A stretch of 64,000 bases of DNA from Rhodocaloribacter litoris (GCF_011682235.2 NZ_CP076718.1:1130693-1194692), one strand, 5' to 3'. Shown: positions 32,682 to 42,569, numbered from the stretch's first letter. Translations and numbers: made by a program. Notes: generated by a model not told the origin, from the letters alone.

Positions 32682-34364
32682 ATGTTACGAGACGAACGTT
32701 TTCTGATCCTGGGCGGCGCCGGCCTCGTCGGCTCGCAGATCGTGCGCGAGGTGAGCCGCCAGCTCCGCCCGAAGAAGATCGTCGTGGCGAGCCTGCATGA
32801 GGCGGAGGTCACCGAGTTTCTGGCCGACGTGAAGCAGGAGTTCCCCGACATCGAGTTCGTCGGTGCCTGGGGCAACATCTTCGTCCGCGACGACTTCCGC
32901 CTGGCCTCGCGCGGGCAGCTGCTCGACGACCCGGCCCACCGGGAAGCCCTCTACGAAGATCTCTTCGGCGACCTGGAGGCCACCTACGAGCGGTCGGTGC
33001 TCGTCCGCCTCATCCGCGAGCACCGGCCCGACGTCATCGTGGACTGCATCAACACGGCCACGGCCATCAGCTACCAGGACGTCGAGCGCATCAGCAAGAA
33101 GACCCACGACGCGCTGGGGCAGCTGCGCGCGGCGCCGGACGATCCCGAGACGCGCGCCCGCCTGGAGCACGACGTGAGCACGCTGCTCATCTCGCAGGCC
33201 ACCTCCCAGCTCATCCGGCACATCCGCCTGCTGCACCAGGCCATGCGTGAGGTCCGGACACGCCTCTACCTGAAGGTGGGCACCACCGGCACGGGCGGCA
33301 TGGGGCTCAACATCCCGTACACGCACAGCGAGGACAAACCCAGCGTGCAGCTGATGACCAAGACGGCCATGGCCTTCGCCCACACGGGCCTGCTCTTTCT
33401 CATGGCCCGCACGCCGGACGGGCCGCTCGTCAAGGAGATCAAGCCGGCGGCCATGATCGGTTACCGGCGCGTGGCCCATCAGGTGGTCCGGCGGCACGGC
33501 CGGCCCCAGCTCGTCTACGACAGCCGCATCGAACCCCTGGAGGCCACGCTCGTCCTGCGCGACGACGAACGCCGCTACCGCCGCCGGGGCGAGCTCGTGA
33601 TGGCCGGCGTGGACACGGGCGAGAACGGCTTCTTTGCCCGGGGCGAGTTCGAAACCATCACCCACATCGACCAGATGGAATTCCTCACCCCCGAGGAGAT
33701 CGCCGAGCAGGTGGTGCTCGAGATCAAGGGCAGCAACACCGGGCACGACATCATCGCCGGGGTGGACAGCAACGTGATGATGCCCAGCTATCGCGCCGGG
33801 GTGCTGCGCCACACGGCCATCCGGCGCTTGCTGGCCCTGGAGGCGGAATCGAAGGGACACAGCGTGGCCCTGGGCCAGCTCGGCCCGCCTGAGCTCTCCA
33901 AGTTGCTCTACGAAGCGCACCTGCTCAAGCTCAACTACGGCACGCTCGAGGCCGTCCGCCGGACTCCCGCCGACGAGATCGCCACGAAGCTCTTCGCCTT
34001 CCTGGAGGCCAACGACGCCCTCCGTACGCAGATCGTGTCCATCGGCGTGCCCATCCTGGCTCCCGACGGCCGGCGGCTCATCCGGGGGCCGTTCATCAAC
34101 ATCCCCGAGAGCATCTACGACGAGGTCCCCCTTCGCCCCGAAGACGTGGACCGCTGGGCCCGCAAGGGGTGGGTGGACCTGCGGCCGGCCAGCATCCGGG
34201 GATGGCAGGAACGATTCGGCCGGATGCAGGAAGCCGGGCACATGCTCCACACGCGCGGCACCGCCTCCATCACCCGCACCACCTACCTCTACGAGACGAT
34301 CGAGATCGGCGCCGTCGTCGCCTGGATCTTCGCCAATGAGGAGGGCGGGTACCGGATCAAGTAG
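32682..34364 (+). CDS. Large Rossmann-fold NAD(P)-binding protein of unknown role
   Basis: This 560-residue protein starts directly with a nucleotide-binding fold, FLILGGAGLVGSQIVREV, the glycine pattern of extended short-chain dehydrogenases. DVIVDCINTATAISYQDV resembles the next strand-turn region of that fold. The rest (about 200-560) does not match a family I can name. It includes a conserved-looking GTTGTGGMGLNIPYTHSE loop and a C-terminal region rich in charged helices. No clear YxxxK catalytic pair is visible in the usual place. The ATG at 32682 was preferred to a TTG at 32655 that lies inside the repeat array. It follows the 2-oxo acid dehydrogenase genes on the same strand and could share their transcript. 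The substrate is unknown. Confidence 0.8.
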   Translation: MLRDERFLILGGAGLVGSQIVREVSRQLRPKKIVVASLHEAEVTEFLADVKQEFPDIEFVGAWGNIFVRDDFRLASRGQLLDDPAHREALYEDLFGDLEATYERSVLVRLIREHRPDVIVDCINTATAISYQDVERISKKTHDALGQLRAAPDDPETRARLEHDVSTLLISQATSQLIRHIRLLHQAMREVRTRLYLKVGTTGTGGMGLNIPYTHSEDKPSVQLMTKTAMAFAHTGLLFLMARTPDGPLVKEIKPAAMIGYRRVAHQVVRRHGRPQLVYDSRIEPLEATLVLRDDERRYRRRGELVMAGVDTGENGFFARGEFETITHIDQMEFLTPEEIAEQVVLEIKGSNTGHDIIAGVDSNVMMPSYRAGVLRHTAIRRLLALEAESKGHSVALGQLGPPELSKLLYEAHLLKLNYGTLEAVRRTPADEIATKLFAFLEANDALRTQIVSIGVPILAPDGRRLIRGPFINIPESIYDEVPLRPEDVDRWARKGWVDLRPASIRGWQERFGRMQEAGHMLHTRGTASITRTTYLYETIEIGAVVAWIFANEEGGYRIK

Positions 34365-34485
34365 GGTGTTTGCTTGAAAGGGGCACCGGAGGGTACCGCG
34401 CGTGTCGCGCCGGGATGTCGCTTCGTCACCCGGGCCGGGAGCAACCCCGCCCGTCCGGGTGTATGGCGCGGCAACCGTCCGAAGC

Positions 34486-35016
34486 TCAGGGAGCCGTACA
34501 GGTCACCGTGGAAACCGCCATCCCCGACGCGTAATTCAGCGTCGAATCCTGGGCATGTCCGCAGGCCCAGGCTCTCCACGTAATGGACTGAGTGCGGGTA
34601 CAACCGGCCGGGCAGGTGATCCCGCTGATGAAGCTGGTCGCCTCGCGTTCGGCCTGTTGCACCAGGGGGCTGCTGGCGGATCGATAACCGTCGCACGTAG
34701 GGGGCACCGACCAACGGTGCGCAAACGCGCTGAACATGTCGGTAGGAGGGCATTGCAGTGCGGCCGAATCGTTGGCGGGAAAAGAACCGAAGGCATTCCC
34801 GTTGAGGATCTGGATCCGCAGTGAATCCGGAAACGACTTTCCGATCTCGAGCAATTCGGCGGAGGGTTCCGCTACGAAGGTATCGCTGTAGGATTCCGCC
34901 GCGATCACGCGTTCGGAGTCATCGCCGCAGCCCGGACTTACCAGCAGAACCAGCATAACCCCGACCCCCCAGAGGAACGGTGTTGGTAGAGGGGTGCAGA
35001 CTTGGTGTGTGTTCAT
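34486..35016 (-). CDS. Small cysteine-rich putative lipoprotein, unknown function
   Basis: This 176-residue protein has a hydrophobic leader (FLWGVGVMLVLLV) ending in SPGC-GDD, a plausible but imperfect lipobox. The mature part carries further cysteines in groups (QCPPTD, PTCDGY, ITCPAGC, WACGH, TVTC), suggesting disulfides in an exported domain. I recognise no family. The start is set by an unusually strong ribosome-binding site 5 bases upstream of the ATG at 35016; an ATG one codon earlier is too close to it. Its reading frame has a more even third-base composition than its neighbours. It stands alone on the minus strand, between the convergent Rossmann gene and a 450-base gene-poor stretch, which would fit an acquired or fast-evolving gene. 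Confidence 0.65.
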   Translation of the reverse strand: MNTHQVCTPLPTPFLWGVGVMLVLLVSPGCGDDSERVIAAESYSDTFVAEPSAELLEIGKSFPDSLRIQILNGNAFGSFPANDSAALQCPPTDMFSAFAHRWSVPPTCDGYRSASSPLVQQAEREATSFISGITCPAGCTRTQSITWRAWACGHAQDSTLNYASGMAVSTVTCTAP

Positions 35017-35021
35017 CATGA

Positions 35022-35028
35022 CCTCCTT
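35022..35028 (-). promoter_or_regulatory. Strong ribosome-binding site (AAGGAGG) of the small lipoprotein gene
   Basis: On the minus strand AAGGAGG lies 5 bases before the ATG at 35016. Most genes in this window have no such site, so it stands out and decides the start. Confidence 0.75.
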
Positions 35029-35473
35029 CTGGCTTATGGAGCCGCCAAACACTTCCGAGCCTGCTACCCTTCAGGTACGCATTGCTTCGAATTGACCGCC
35101 ATGCAGGGGTATGAATATAGTTCCAAACTTGAAAATTTGCATGGGCCCTGGTCGTTTTGTGAAGCGCAACCCTTGGCTGACGTCCGTGTTGTTGAGGGTA
35201 TGTCGGCTCGGGCCGCGCAGGTGCGGGCTTTAGCCCGGGCCCCCTGGCAGTGGGGCCGGTTGCACCCGTAAAGAGCCGTCCCTGAGCGGTGCCGGGGGAT
35301 ACGGCTACGTGCGTGACACCGGTTCGGCCTGCGTCTGTGCAAGTTTTTGAGACAGCCATCCCGAATCCCAACGGAGGTCGCCCTCAACCAAGGCGTGGAA
35401 TCGGTATTACTTGTTCACCAGACAGGCCACCTTCTCACTACATCCATTCCCCTCTCCCGCACGTCCGCCGTTC
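35029..35473. other. Gene-poor stretch upstream of the small lipoprotein
   Basis: No supportable gene is seen in these 445 bases. The part at 35100-35160 is AT-richer than its surroundings and is the likely promoter area of the lipoprotein gene (minus strand), but no clear -35/-10 pair was found. The rest is GC-rich without hairpins strong enough to call. Confidence 0.5.
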
Positions 35474-36553
35474 TCAACGTTCCTCGCCACGTTGAGCCCG
35501 GAGGGCGCGGGCCACCCGGACGGCCCGGACGGCCTCGGCACGATGCCCGGCCTGGTGCAAGAGCATCGCATATTCTTCCCAGCGGGCGGGATCGTCGGGG
35601 TACTGGGTGACGGCCAGGTGAGCCAGGGACACCCGTCGCCGGAGCGCCTCCAGCGTATCGACGCGCGCCAGGTGCCGCGTCGCCTCCTCCGTCCGTCCCA
35701 GGGTCAGGAGGGCCCGCCCCAGCTGGTAGACGGCCTCCCGGTTCCACGGCTGTTGTTGTGCGGCGGTCTGCAACAGCGGCAAGGCCTCCTCCGCCCGGCC
35801 GGCCCGCAGGAGCGTCCCCGCCAGCAGCAGGGCATATTCCGGGTTGCCGGGCGCCTGCCTCCACACCCGGCGAGCCTGTGCCAGCGCGGCGTCGAGATTG
35901 CCGGCCTCACGTTCCAGCTCGGCCAGCCAGGCCCGGGCGGCGACGTGCGTCGTGTCGAGGTCCAGTGCAGCCCGATAGGCCGTGCGGGCGCTGTCGGCAA
36001 CGCCGAGCAGCGCGTAGGAACGCCCGGCCTGGGCCAGCACGACGGCCAGTGCGGCCCGGTCTTTCGGGCCGGCCTCCCCACGCTGCAGCACGTCGCGCAG
36101 GAGCCGCTCCTCCGCACGATACCACCGCAGCGCCTCCCGGTACCGCTGCCGGAGGAAGGCATTCTGTCCCAGGTTGTAGCGCGCGCTGCGGTACGCCGCG
36201 TCACGCTCGAGCGCCTCCCTGAACGCCGCATCCGCCTCGTCGTAGCGCAGCAACTCCCGCAGGATCAGCCCTTTCAGGAAGGCGATCTCGGGACGCTCCG
36301 GCGCGTGGTGCGCGGCACTGTCGGCCAGCCCGAGCGCCGCCACGTAGGCTCCCTGCTCATAGGCCTGCTGTGCCCGTCCCAGCAAGGCGGCGGCCTGCGG
36401 CGGCACCGGTTCTCGCCCCGCCTCGCCCGCCGGCCCGCCACAGCCCACCAGCAGCAGCACGGTCCACAGAAGCGCCACGCCGCCCGGAACGATGCGGCGC
36501 GCACCGGCAGACCGGCAACCTGCGCAGGGATTATATCGATTCAAGCCGGTCAC
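35474..36553 (-). CDS. TPR-repeat lipoprotein
   Basis: The protein has up to 359 residues, with a basic leader, a hydrophobic run and the lipobox LLVGC, so it is probably anchored in a membrane. The mature part is a chain of tetratricopeptide helices, for example YEQGAYVAALGLADSA, LLRYDEADAAFREALERDA, LGQNAFLRQRYREALRWY and LLRAGRAEEALPLLQTAA. Such folds hold partner proteins. The start is uncertain: the GTG at 36553 is used here, but a later TTG or GTG would still leave the signal peptide. It follows the FG-GAP/ASPIC lipoprotein gene after 41 bases on the same strand. Pairs of TPR and FG-GAP/ASPIC proteins occur together in other genomes, so a joint role is likely but undefined. Confidence 0.8.
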   Translation of the reverse strand: MTGLNRYNPCAGCRSAGARRIVPGGVALLWTVLLLVGCGGPAGEAGREPVPPQAAALLGRAQQAYEQGAYVAALGLADSAAHHAPERPEIAFLKGLILRELLRYDEADAAFREALERDAAYRSARYNLGQNAFLRQRYREALRWYRAEERLLRDVLQRGEAGPKDRAALAVVLAQAGRSYALLGVADSARTAYRAALDLDTTHVAARAWLAELEREAGNLDAALAQARRVWRQAPGNPEYALLLAGTLLRAGRAEEALPLLQTAAQQQPWNREAVYQLGRALLTLGRTEEATRHLARVDTLEALRRRVSLAHLAVTQYPDDPARWEEYAMLLHQAGHRAEAVRAVRVARALRAQRGEER

Positions 36554-36594
36554 GTCCGCTCAGGCCAGGTGCTTCGCATGCGTCGATGAAGGGA

Positions 36595-38334
36595 TCAGCG
36601 GCGGGCCGGGCGGGGTACCTGCTCGTAGCGCCCCGTTCCCTCGACCACCCGGATCTCCTGATTGGCGGCCGGCCCGGCCAGGACATCGACGACCCCGCTC
36701 GGCCAGTAGATCCACAACGAATCGACGGCGGGAGCCGATCCCAGCCCGAACGTAACCGTCGTCTCGACCTGGGAGAGATAGCCGGCCCCGGAGCGAACGT
36801 AATGCTCCAGCCTCCGGTTCTCCACACGGGCTACGACACGCGCGCCGAGGCCGTCCCGGTTGCTCTCCCGGCCTTCCAGCCGCAGGCGCAGCCACGACTT
36901 CGGCGCCCCCTCCCGGCCGGTACCGGCCGCGTTACGCCAGAGGTGCACGGGCCCGCCGTTCTCGGTGACGAGCAGGTCGAGGTCGCCGTCCCGGTCGTAG
37001 TCGGCGTAGGCGGCGCCCCGTCCCACGAGTGCCAGGCTCCAGACGTCGTCGTCGTCGCGGGGTCGAACGGCCTCGAAGGTGCCGTTGCCCCGGTTGAGAA
37101 AGAGCCGGGCAGGCTGCCGGAAGGTGGTGCCGTCCTGCACCCGCTCGATCTCCGGGTTGATATGCCCGTTGACGGTGAAGAGGTCCAGGTGCCCGTCCAG
37201 GTCGGCGTCGAAGAGGAAGAGGGCGAAGGTGAGCAGATTCAGGCTCGACGTACCGATGCGGGCGGTTCGGGCCCGGTCCACGAAGAAGCCGTCCCCCTCG
37301 TGCCGGTAGGCCCCGATCATTTCCCCGGCAAAGTTGGCCACGAAGACGGTGACCTGGCCGGTGGTGTCGATGACGCCGGCGTCGAGCCCCATGCCGGCGC
37401 GGGCGCGGCCGTGTTCGTCGTAGGCAAAGCCGCTGATCACTCCCCGCTCGATGAACGTGCCGTCGCCGCGGTTTTCATAGAGCAGGTCGCGTTCGGTGTC
37501 GTTGGCCACCGCCAGGTCGGGCCAGCCGTCATGGTTGTAGTCCAGGCTCACGGCGGCGAGGGTTTTACCGGGTGCGCCGGCCAGGCCGGCCTCGGCGGTG
37601 CGTTCGGTAAAGGTGCCATCGCCGTTGTTGCGGTAGAAACGCCCGGGCAGGCCGGTGTAGAGTTCGGGGGTACAGTAACCGCGCAGGCCGGCCTTGAGCG
37701 TGCACACGATGTCCGTTTCGGGCGACCAGGCCACATAGTTGCCCACGTACAGGTCGAGGTGGCCGTCCCGGTCGGCGTCGAGGAAGACGGCGGCGGTGCT
37801 CCATTCCGGGGGGCCGGCGACGCCCGCCGCCCGTCCGACCTCGGTGAAACGCCCGTCGCCGTCGTTGCGGAAAAGCAGGTTTTCGTGGAGGGTCGTCAGG
37901 AAAAAGTCGGCGTCGCCGTCGTTGTCGTAGTCGGCGACGGTGATGCCGAAGCCGTAGGCGAAGGTCGAGGCCAGCCCGGCCCCGGCGGTGCGGTCCGAGA
38001 AGGTGCCATCGCCCTCGTTCCGGTAGAGCCGGAGGGCCGGAACGGGCTCGCCGTGCCCCGGCCAGGTGCCCCCGGCAACCAGCAGGACGTCCATCCACCC
38101 GTCGCCGTCGTAGTCCAGGAATCCGCCGCCGGCGCCCATGATCTCGGGAAACCACAGGGCACCGAAGGCCCCGGTCGTATGCCGGAAACCTCCCAGCCCG
38201 GCCGCTTCGGTCACTTCGTGGAAAACCACGGGAGCGCCTGCCTCCGGGACCTTGCCACAGCCGGCCGCAAGCGCCCCCATCCACGCGGCCACGAGGCCCG
38301 GCATCCACCTCCCCCATTCACGGAGACCGTTCAT
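36595..38334 (-). CDS. FG-GAP repeat / ASPIC-UnbV (CRTAC1-like) lipoprotein
   Basis: This 579-residue exported protein has a lipobox LAAGC after a short hydrophobic leader. The body is a seven-bladed-type propeller of FG-GAP repeats, each carrying a calcium-binding DxDxDG-like loop: LDYDGDGWMD, ADYDNDGDADF, LDADRDGHLDLY, LDYNHDGWPDL, FDADLDGHLDLF and ADYDRDGDLDLL. Many are followed by an RNxGDGTF segment. The C-terminal ASPIC/UnbV domain shows the family signature VDSLWIYWPSGVVDVL. Members of this family are surface proteins thought to bind ligands; no enzyme activity is established. It begins 12 bases after the thiE stop, so it may be read from the thiamine operon transcript, although a functional link is not evident. 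Confidence 0.9.
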   Translation of the reverse strand: MNGLREWGRWMPGLVAAWMGALAAGCGKVPEAGAPVVFHEVTEAAGLGGFRHTTGAFGALWFPEIMGAGGGFLDYDGDGWMDVLLVAGGTWPGHGEPVPALRLYRNEGDGTFSDRTAGAGLASTFAYGFGITVADYDNDGDADFFLTTLHENLLFRNDGDGRFTEVGRAAGVAGPPEWSTAAVFLDADRDGHLDLYVGNYVAWSPETDIVCTLKAGLRGYCTPELYTGLPGRFYRNNGDGTFTERTAEAGLAGAPGKTLAAVSLDYNHDGWPDLAVANDTERDLLYENRGDGTFIERGVISGFAYDEHGRARAGMGLDAGVIDTTGQVTVFVANFAGEMIGAYRHEGDGFFVDRARTARIGTSSLNLLTFALFLFDADLDGHLDLFTVNGHINPEIERVQDGTTFRQPARLFLNRGNGTFEAVRPRDDDDVWSLALVGRGAAYADYDRDGDLDLLVTENGGPVHLWRNAAGTGREGAPKSWLRLRLEGRESNRDGLGARVVARVENRRLEHYVRSGAGYLSQVETTVTFGLGSAPAVDSLWIYWPSGVVDVLAGPAANQEIRVVEGTGRYEQVPRPARR

Positions 38335-38346
38335 AACCGGCGGCGA

Positions 38347-38970
38347 CTACGCGAACAGTTTGACGAAGGCACGGGCGGCCCGTTCGGGATCCTCGGCCCG
38401 GCAGATGGCCCCGCTGACGGCCAGCACGTCGGCGCCGGCCTCGATCACGTGCGGCGCGTTCTCCAGGGTGATCCCGCCGATGGCCACCAGCGGAATCGAC
38501 ACCCGCTCGCGCACGGCCCGGAGCAGTTCCAGCCCCCGCGGCGGATAATCCTTCCTCTTGGTAGTCGTGGGGAAAATATGCCCGACGGCCACGTAATCGG
38601 CGCCCTGTTCGGCCACGGCGACGGCTTCCTCGACGGTGGAGGCCGTCCCGCCGATGAGGTGCCGGGCACCCACGAGCCGGCGGGTCACCGGAATGGGCAG
38701 GTCCTCCTGGCCCAGGTGCACCCCGTCGGCCCCGCCGAGCAGCGCCAGGTCCGGGCGGTCATTCACGATGAAGAGCGCAGGCGACGGCCCGGTCAGGGCG
38801 GCGATCTCCCGGATCTGTTCGAGCATGTGCCGGGCCGGTGCCGCTTTCTCCCGATACTGGATCATGTGCACGCCGGCGGACAGGGCCCGTTCGGCCAGCT
38901 CCCGGTGCGTGTAGCGCTGCTGCGTGTGCGTGTCGGTGATCAGATAAACCCCGCGCAATGGGTTCTTCAT
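38347..38970 (-). CDS. thiE: Thiamine-phosphate synthase
   Basis: ThiE joins the pyrimidine diphosphate and the thiazole phosphate to make thiamine phosphate in the cytoplasm. The 207 residues form a TIM barrel with the family signatures MIQYREK, VNDRPDLALLGGADGVHLGQEDL and VGHIFPTTTK. The two magnesium-binding aspartates (in NDR and in GQED) are both present, which marks this copy as the true synthase among the two related genes here. The usual GxSxH segment reads GTASTVEEA, a modest departure. It is the last thiamine gene in the run thiD-tenA-thiO-thiS-thiG-tenI-thiE, 60 bases after tenI. Confidence 0.92.
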   Translation of the reverse strand: MKNPLRGVYLITDTHTQQRYTHRELAERALSAGVHMIQYREKAAPARHMLEQIREIAALTGPSPALFIVNDRPDLALLGGADGVHLGQEDLPIPVTRRLVGARHLIGGTASTVEEAVAVAEQGADYVAVGHIFPTTTKRKDYPPRGLELLRAVRERVSIPLVAIGGITLENAPHVIEAGADVLAVSGAICRAEDPERAARAFVKLFA

Positions 38971-39030
38971 GCGTATCGCCGTGCCTCGTTTCGAAAAACT
39001 CCGTGCCTTTTCCCCGTATCGCCGGCTCCC

Positions 39031-39656
39031 TCACAGCGTTCCCAGCACCGCCCGCCACGCCCGGACCTGATCCTCGACGGACGCCGCTCCGAGCACGGAC
39101 GAGATGCCGGCGATGCCTGCGGCCCCGGCGTCCAGGCAGGCCCGTGCCCGTGCCGGCGTGACGCCACCGACGGCCAGGACGGGAATGTCCACCGCGGCCA
39201 CGACCGCCCGGAGCCGGTCCAGCCCCTGGGGCGCGCCGTATTTCCGCTTCGAGGGGGTGGCATAGACCGGCCCGAACAGCAGGAAGGTGGCGCCGTCCTC
39301 CCGGGCCCGCCGCGCCGCCTCGACGGAATGCACGCTCACGCACACCCGGAGTGCGGGCGCCAGGGCACACACATCGGACGGCCGGAGGCCCGCTTCCGGG
39401 CAATGCACCCCGTCGGCGCCGGCGGCCAGCGCCACATCGAGGCGATCGTTGACGAAAAACAGGGCGCCGTGCGCCGCCGTCACCGCCCGGAGGTCCTTCG
39501 CCAGCGCGTAGAGCGCACGCCCCGGCAGGTCTTTCTCCCGGAGCTGCACTGCCCGGATCCCGCTCCGGCAGGCCCGGTCCACCACCTCGACGAGCGGCCG
39601 CCCCCGTGTGCGCTTGCGGTCGGTGATCAGATAATACGAAAAACCCGGCCCCTGCA

Positions 39657-39657
<1 letters not shown>
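39031..39657 (-). CDS. tenI: TenI-like thiazole tautomerase (ThiE paralogue)
   Basis: This 208-residue TIM-barrel protein is homologous to ThiE (AVQLREKDLPG, FVNDRLDVALAAGADGVH). It lacks the second magnesium-binding aspartate: where ThiE has HLGQxD it has HCPEAGL. It keeps SVHSVEAARRA and GPVYATPSKRKYGAP. This is the pattern of TenI, which isomerises the thiazole made by ThiG rather than joining it to pyrimidine. Its ATG overlaps the thiG stop as TGATG, so the two are translationally coupled and the ThiG product would be handed on directly. The TenI assignment is inferred from residues and position; a second synthase with altered metal binding is the alternative. Confidence 0.8.
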
Positions 39658-40541
<884 letters not shown>

Positions 40542-40745
40542 TCATCCGCCCTGGGTGGCGCGAATGATCTCGACGCGATCCCCTTCCGACAGCGCAACGT
40601 CGTCCCAGCGATCGCGGGGCACGACGGCGTCGTTGACGGCCACGGCCATGCCCCGGCCGTCCGTCGCATAGTCGAGTGCCCGGAGCAGCGTCGCGATGGA
40701 CGTCGCGTCCGTCTCCAGCGGCCTGCCATTGACGATCAACTTCAT
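40542..40745 (-). CDS. thiS: Sulfur carrier protein ThiS
   Basis: This small 67-residue ubiquitin-like protein has the diagnostic C-terminal Gly-Gly (ATQGG). The tail is adenylated and converted to a thiocarboxylate, which supplies sulfur to ThiG. The start MKLIVNGRPL and the VALSEGDRVEII strand are typical. Its ATG overlaps the thiO stop (ATGA), so it is coupled to ThiO. No adenylating enzyme (ThiF) is in this window. Confidence 0.93.
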   Translation of the reverse strand: MKLIVNGRPLETDATSIATLLRALDYATDGRGMAVAVNDAVVPRDRWDDVALSEGDRVEIIRATQGG

Positions 40746-41863
40746 GGGGTGGGGTGGGTCTGAAACCGTTCCGGGCGAAAGGGGCGGGTGCTCTCCGGGA
40801 TGGTTCCGAAGACGATCTCCGCCGCCAGGTTTTCTACCGTCACGGGGGTGAGCAGGATTCCGTTCCGGTAGTGACCGGTGGCGTAGTAGAGCCCTTCGAG
40901 ACCGGCCTGCCCGATGATCGGGGCATGGTCGCGGCTGGCGGGTCGCAGGCCGGCCAGCACTTCGCGCACGGGCAGGTCGTAGATGCACGGGACCACCTCC
41001 CAGGCATCCTCCAGCAACTCTTTGACGGCGCCGGCCGTCGGCTCGGTGTCGAACCCCTTCTCCTCGGTAGTGGCCCCCAGGCGGATCGTCCCCTCCTCCT
41101 TGGGCACCAGGTAGACGCGAGGCGAGCGGATCATCCGGGTGAGCCGGCAGGCGGGATCCACGCCGAGGGTGAGGATCTGCCCTTTCACCGGGCGCACCGG
41201 GGGGCGCAGCGCCTCCGGAAGGCCCGGCACCTGGCCGGACCAGCAGCCGGCCGCCACCACCACGGCGTCGAGCGGATGCGTTTCCGCAGCCGTCTGCACG
41301 CCCCGCACGCGGTCGCCCTCGACCAGGACGCGCTGCACGGCGGTGCCCTCCAGGAGCCGCCCGCCCCGGCGGAGAAAGGCCTCCCGCAACGCGGCGACGA
41401 GGAGGCGGTTGTCGATCTGGGCGTCATCCGGGAGCCAGATGGCCGAGACGACGCGGGGGGCAAGCAGCGGCTCCCGCTCGCGGGCCTCCGTGCCGGTGAT
41501 CATCTCCACCGGCAGGCCCAGTTCGCGCCGGAAGTCGTAGAGGCGCCGGAGATGCTCGGTATCGTCCCGGTCGACGCCGACCATGAGGGTGCCGCAACGA
41601 TCCAGCCGGGGCACGCGGCCGGCGTCTTCGGCCAGGCGGTCCAGGAAGGCCGGGAACAGGTTCAGGCTCTGCTCGCCCAGCCGCATCAGCGGCAGTTCCT
41701 CGAACCCCACCTCGGCATACGGGGCCAGCATCCCGGCCCCGACATAGCTGGTCCGGGCCCCGGCACGGTCCCGCTCGAACACGACGACCTCAAGGCCTTC
41801 CCGGCGCAGTCGCCACCCGAGGGCCAGCCCGATGATCCCGCCGCCGACGATGCCGATCCTCAT
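40742..41863 (-). CDS. thiO: Glycine oxidase ThiO
   Basis: This FAD enzyme of 373 residues oxidises glycine to the dehydroglycine used by ThiG in aerobic organisms. The N-terminal dinucleotide motif is GIVGGGIIGLALGWRL, the DAO-type second glycine segment is SYVGAGMLAPYAE, and near the C-terminus GLYYATGHYRNGILLTPVT is the FAD-binding stretch shared by glycine and D-amino-acid oxidases. The presence of ThiO rather than the radical enzyme ThiH indicates oxygen-dependent thiamine synthesis. Its start overlaps the tenA stop and its stop overlaps the thiS start, each by four bases. Confidence 0.92.
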   Translation of the reverse strand: MRIGIVGGGIIGLALGWRLRREGLEVVVFERDRAGARTSYVGAGMLAPYAEVGFEELPLMRLGEQSLNLFPAFLDRLAEDAGRVPRLDRCGTLMVGVDRDDTEHLRRLYDFRRELGLPVEMITGTEAREREPLLAPRVVSAIWLPDDAQIDNRLLVAALREAFLRRGGRLLEGTAVQRVLVEGDRVRGVQTAAETHPLDAVVVAAGCWSGQVPGLPEALRPPVRPVKGQILTLGVDPACRLTRMIRSPRVYLVPKEEGTIRLGATTEEKGFDTEPTAGAVKELLEDAWEVVPCIYDLPVREVLAGLRPASRDHAPIIGQAGLEGLYYATGHYRNGILLTPVTVENLAAEIVFGTIPESTRPFRPERFQTHPTP

Positions 41864-42540
41864 GACGCCGGCACGGAAGTCATCGCCTCCTGCAACGGCC
41901 AGGCCTCACGCCGGTAGGCGCTGTCCCAGAACATCCATTCCAGCAACGTGGAGTGGACGAAGGCTTCTTCCATCTCCTTCCGCTGCGCTTCCGAGGCGGC
42001 CCCGGCCACCTCGTCGGCGATCTCGATGGCCCGCTCCACGCTCCGGTTGAACGCCTCGCCGGCATACGTGTCGATCCAGGCCCGGTAGGGGTTATCCGGC
42101 GCGGCCCGGCGGTAGACGGCCATCCCCACCTCGCGGTAGATCCAGAAGCACGGGAGCACGGCCCCGATCAGGCCGGCATAACTCCCGAGGAGCGCCTTCG
42201 AAAGCAGAAAGTGGGTATAGGTGAAGCAGGCCGGCGCCTTCACCACGTCCAGCTGCGTGTCGTACTTCGCATAGAAATCCTCGTGCAACTGCCGCTCCAC
42301 GGCGATGGCGCCCACGGCGAACTCGAGGAACGACTGCATGTGCGCGTTGTCGGCGGCCCGGGCCCCGGCCAGCGCCAGCGCCCGCGTGAAGTCGGACAGG
42401 TAGAGGGTGTCCTGCTTCAGGTAGAAAAGAAACGTGTCCCGCGGGAGCGTGCCGTCGGTCAGCTCGCGGATGAACGGGTGCGCCAGGGTGGCCTCGTAGA
42501 TCGGCTCGATGCGTTTCCAGAGACGGTCGGTGAAGGTCAT
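41860..42540 (-). CDS. tenA: Aminopyrimidine aminohydrolase TenA
   Basis: TenA hydrolyses aminopyrimidines left by thiamine breakdown so that ThiD and ThiE can reuse them. The 226 residues are all-helical. The active-site residues of the characterised family are visible: D44 in LKQDTLYL, C131 in LPCFWIYREVG and E201 in LLEWMFWDSAY. Its presence together with the thiazole genes means the operon supports both new synthesis and salvage. It starts 29 bases after thiD and overlaps thiO by four bases. Confidence 0.92.
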   Translation of the reverse strand: MTFTDRLWKRIEPIYEATLAHPFIRELTDGTLPRDTFLFYLKQDTLYLSDFTRALALAGARAADNAHMQSFLEFAVGAIAVERQLHEDFYAKYDTQLDVVKAPACFTYTHFLLSKALLGSYAGLIGAVLPCFWIYREVGMAVYRRAAPDNPYRAWIDTYAGEAFNRSVERAIEIADEVAGAASEAQRKEMEEAFVHSTLLEWMFWDSAYRREAWPLQEAMTSVPAS

Positions 42541-42569
42541 GACACCAGGGGGTTCGTCAGGTGAAGGAT

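Noticed and set aside
35029-35473. Several short open frames in the gene-poor stretch
   Set aside because: They lack ribosome-binding sites, signal peptides or recognisable motifs, and overlap each other on both strands.
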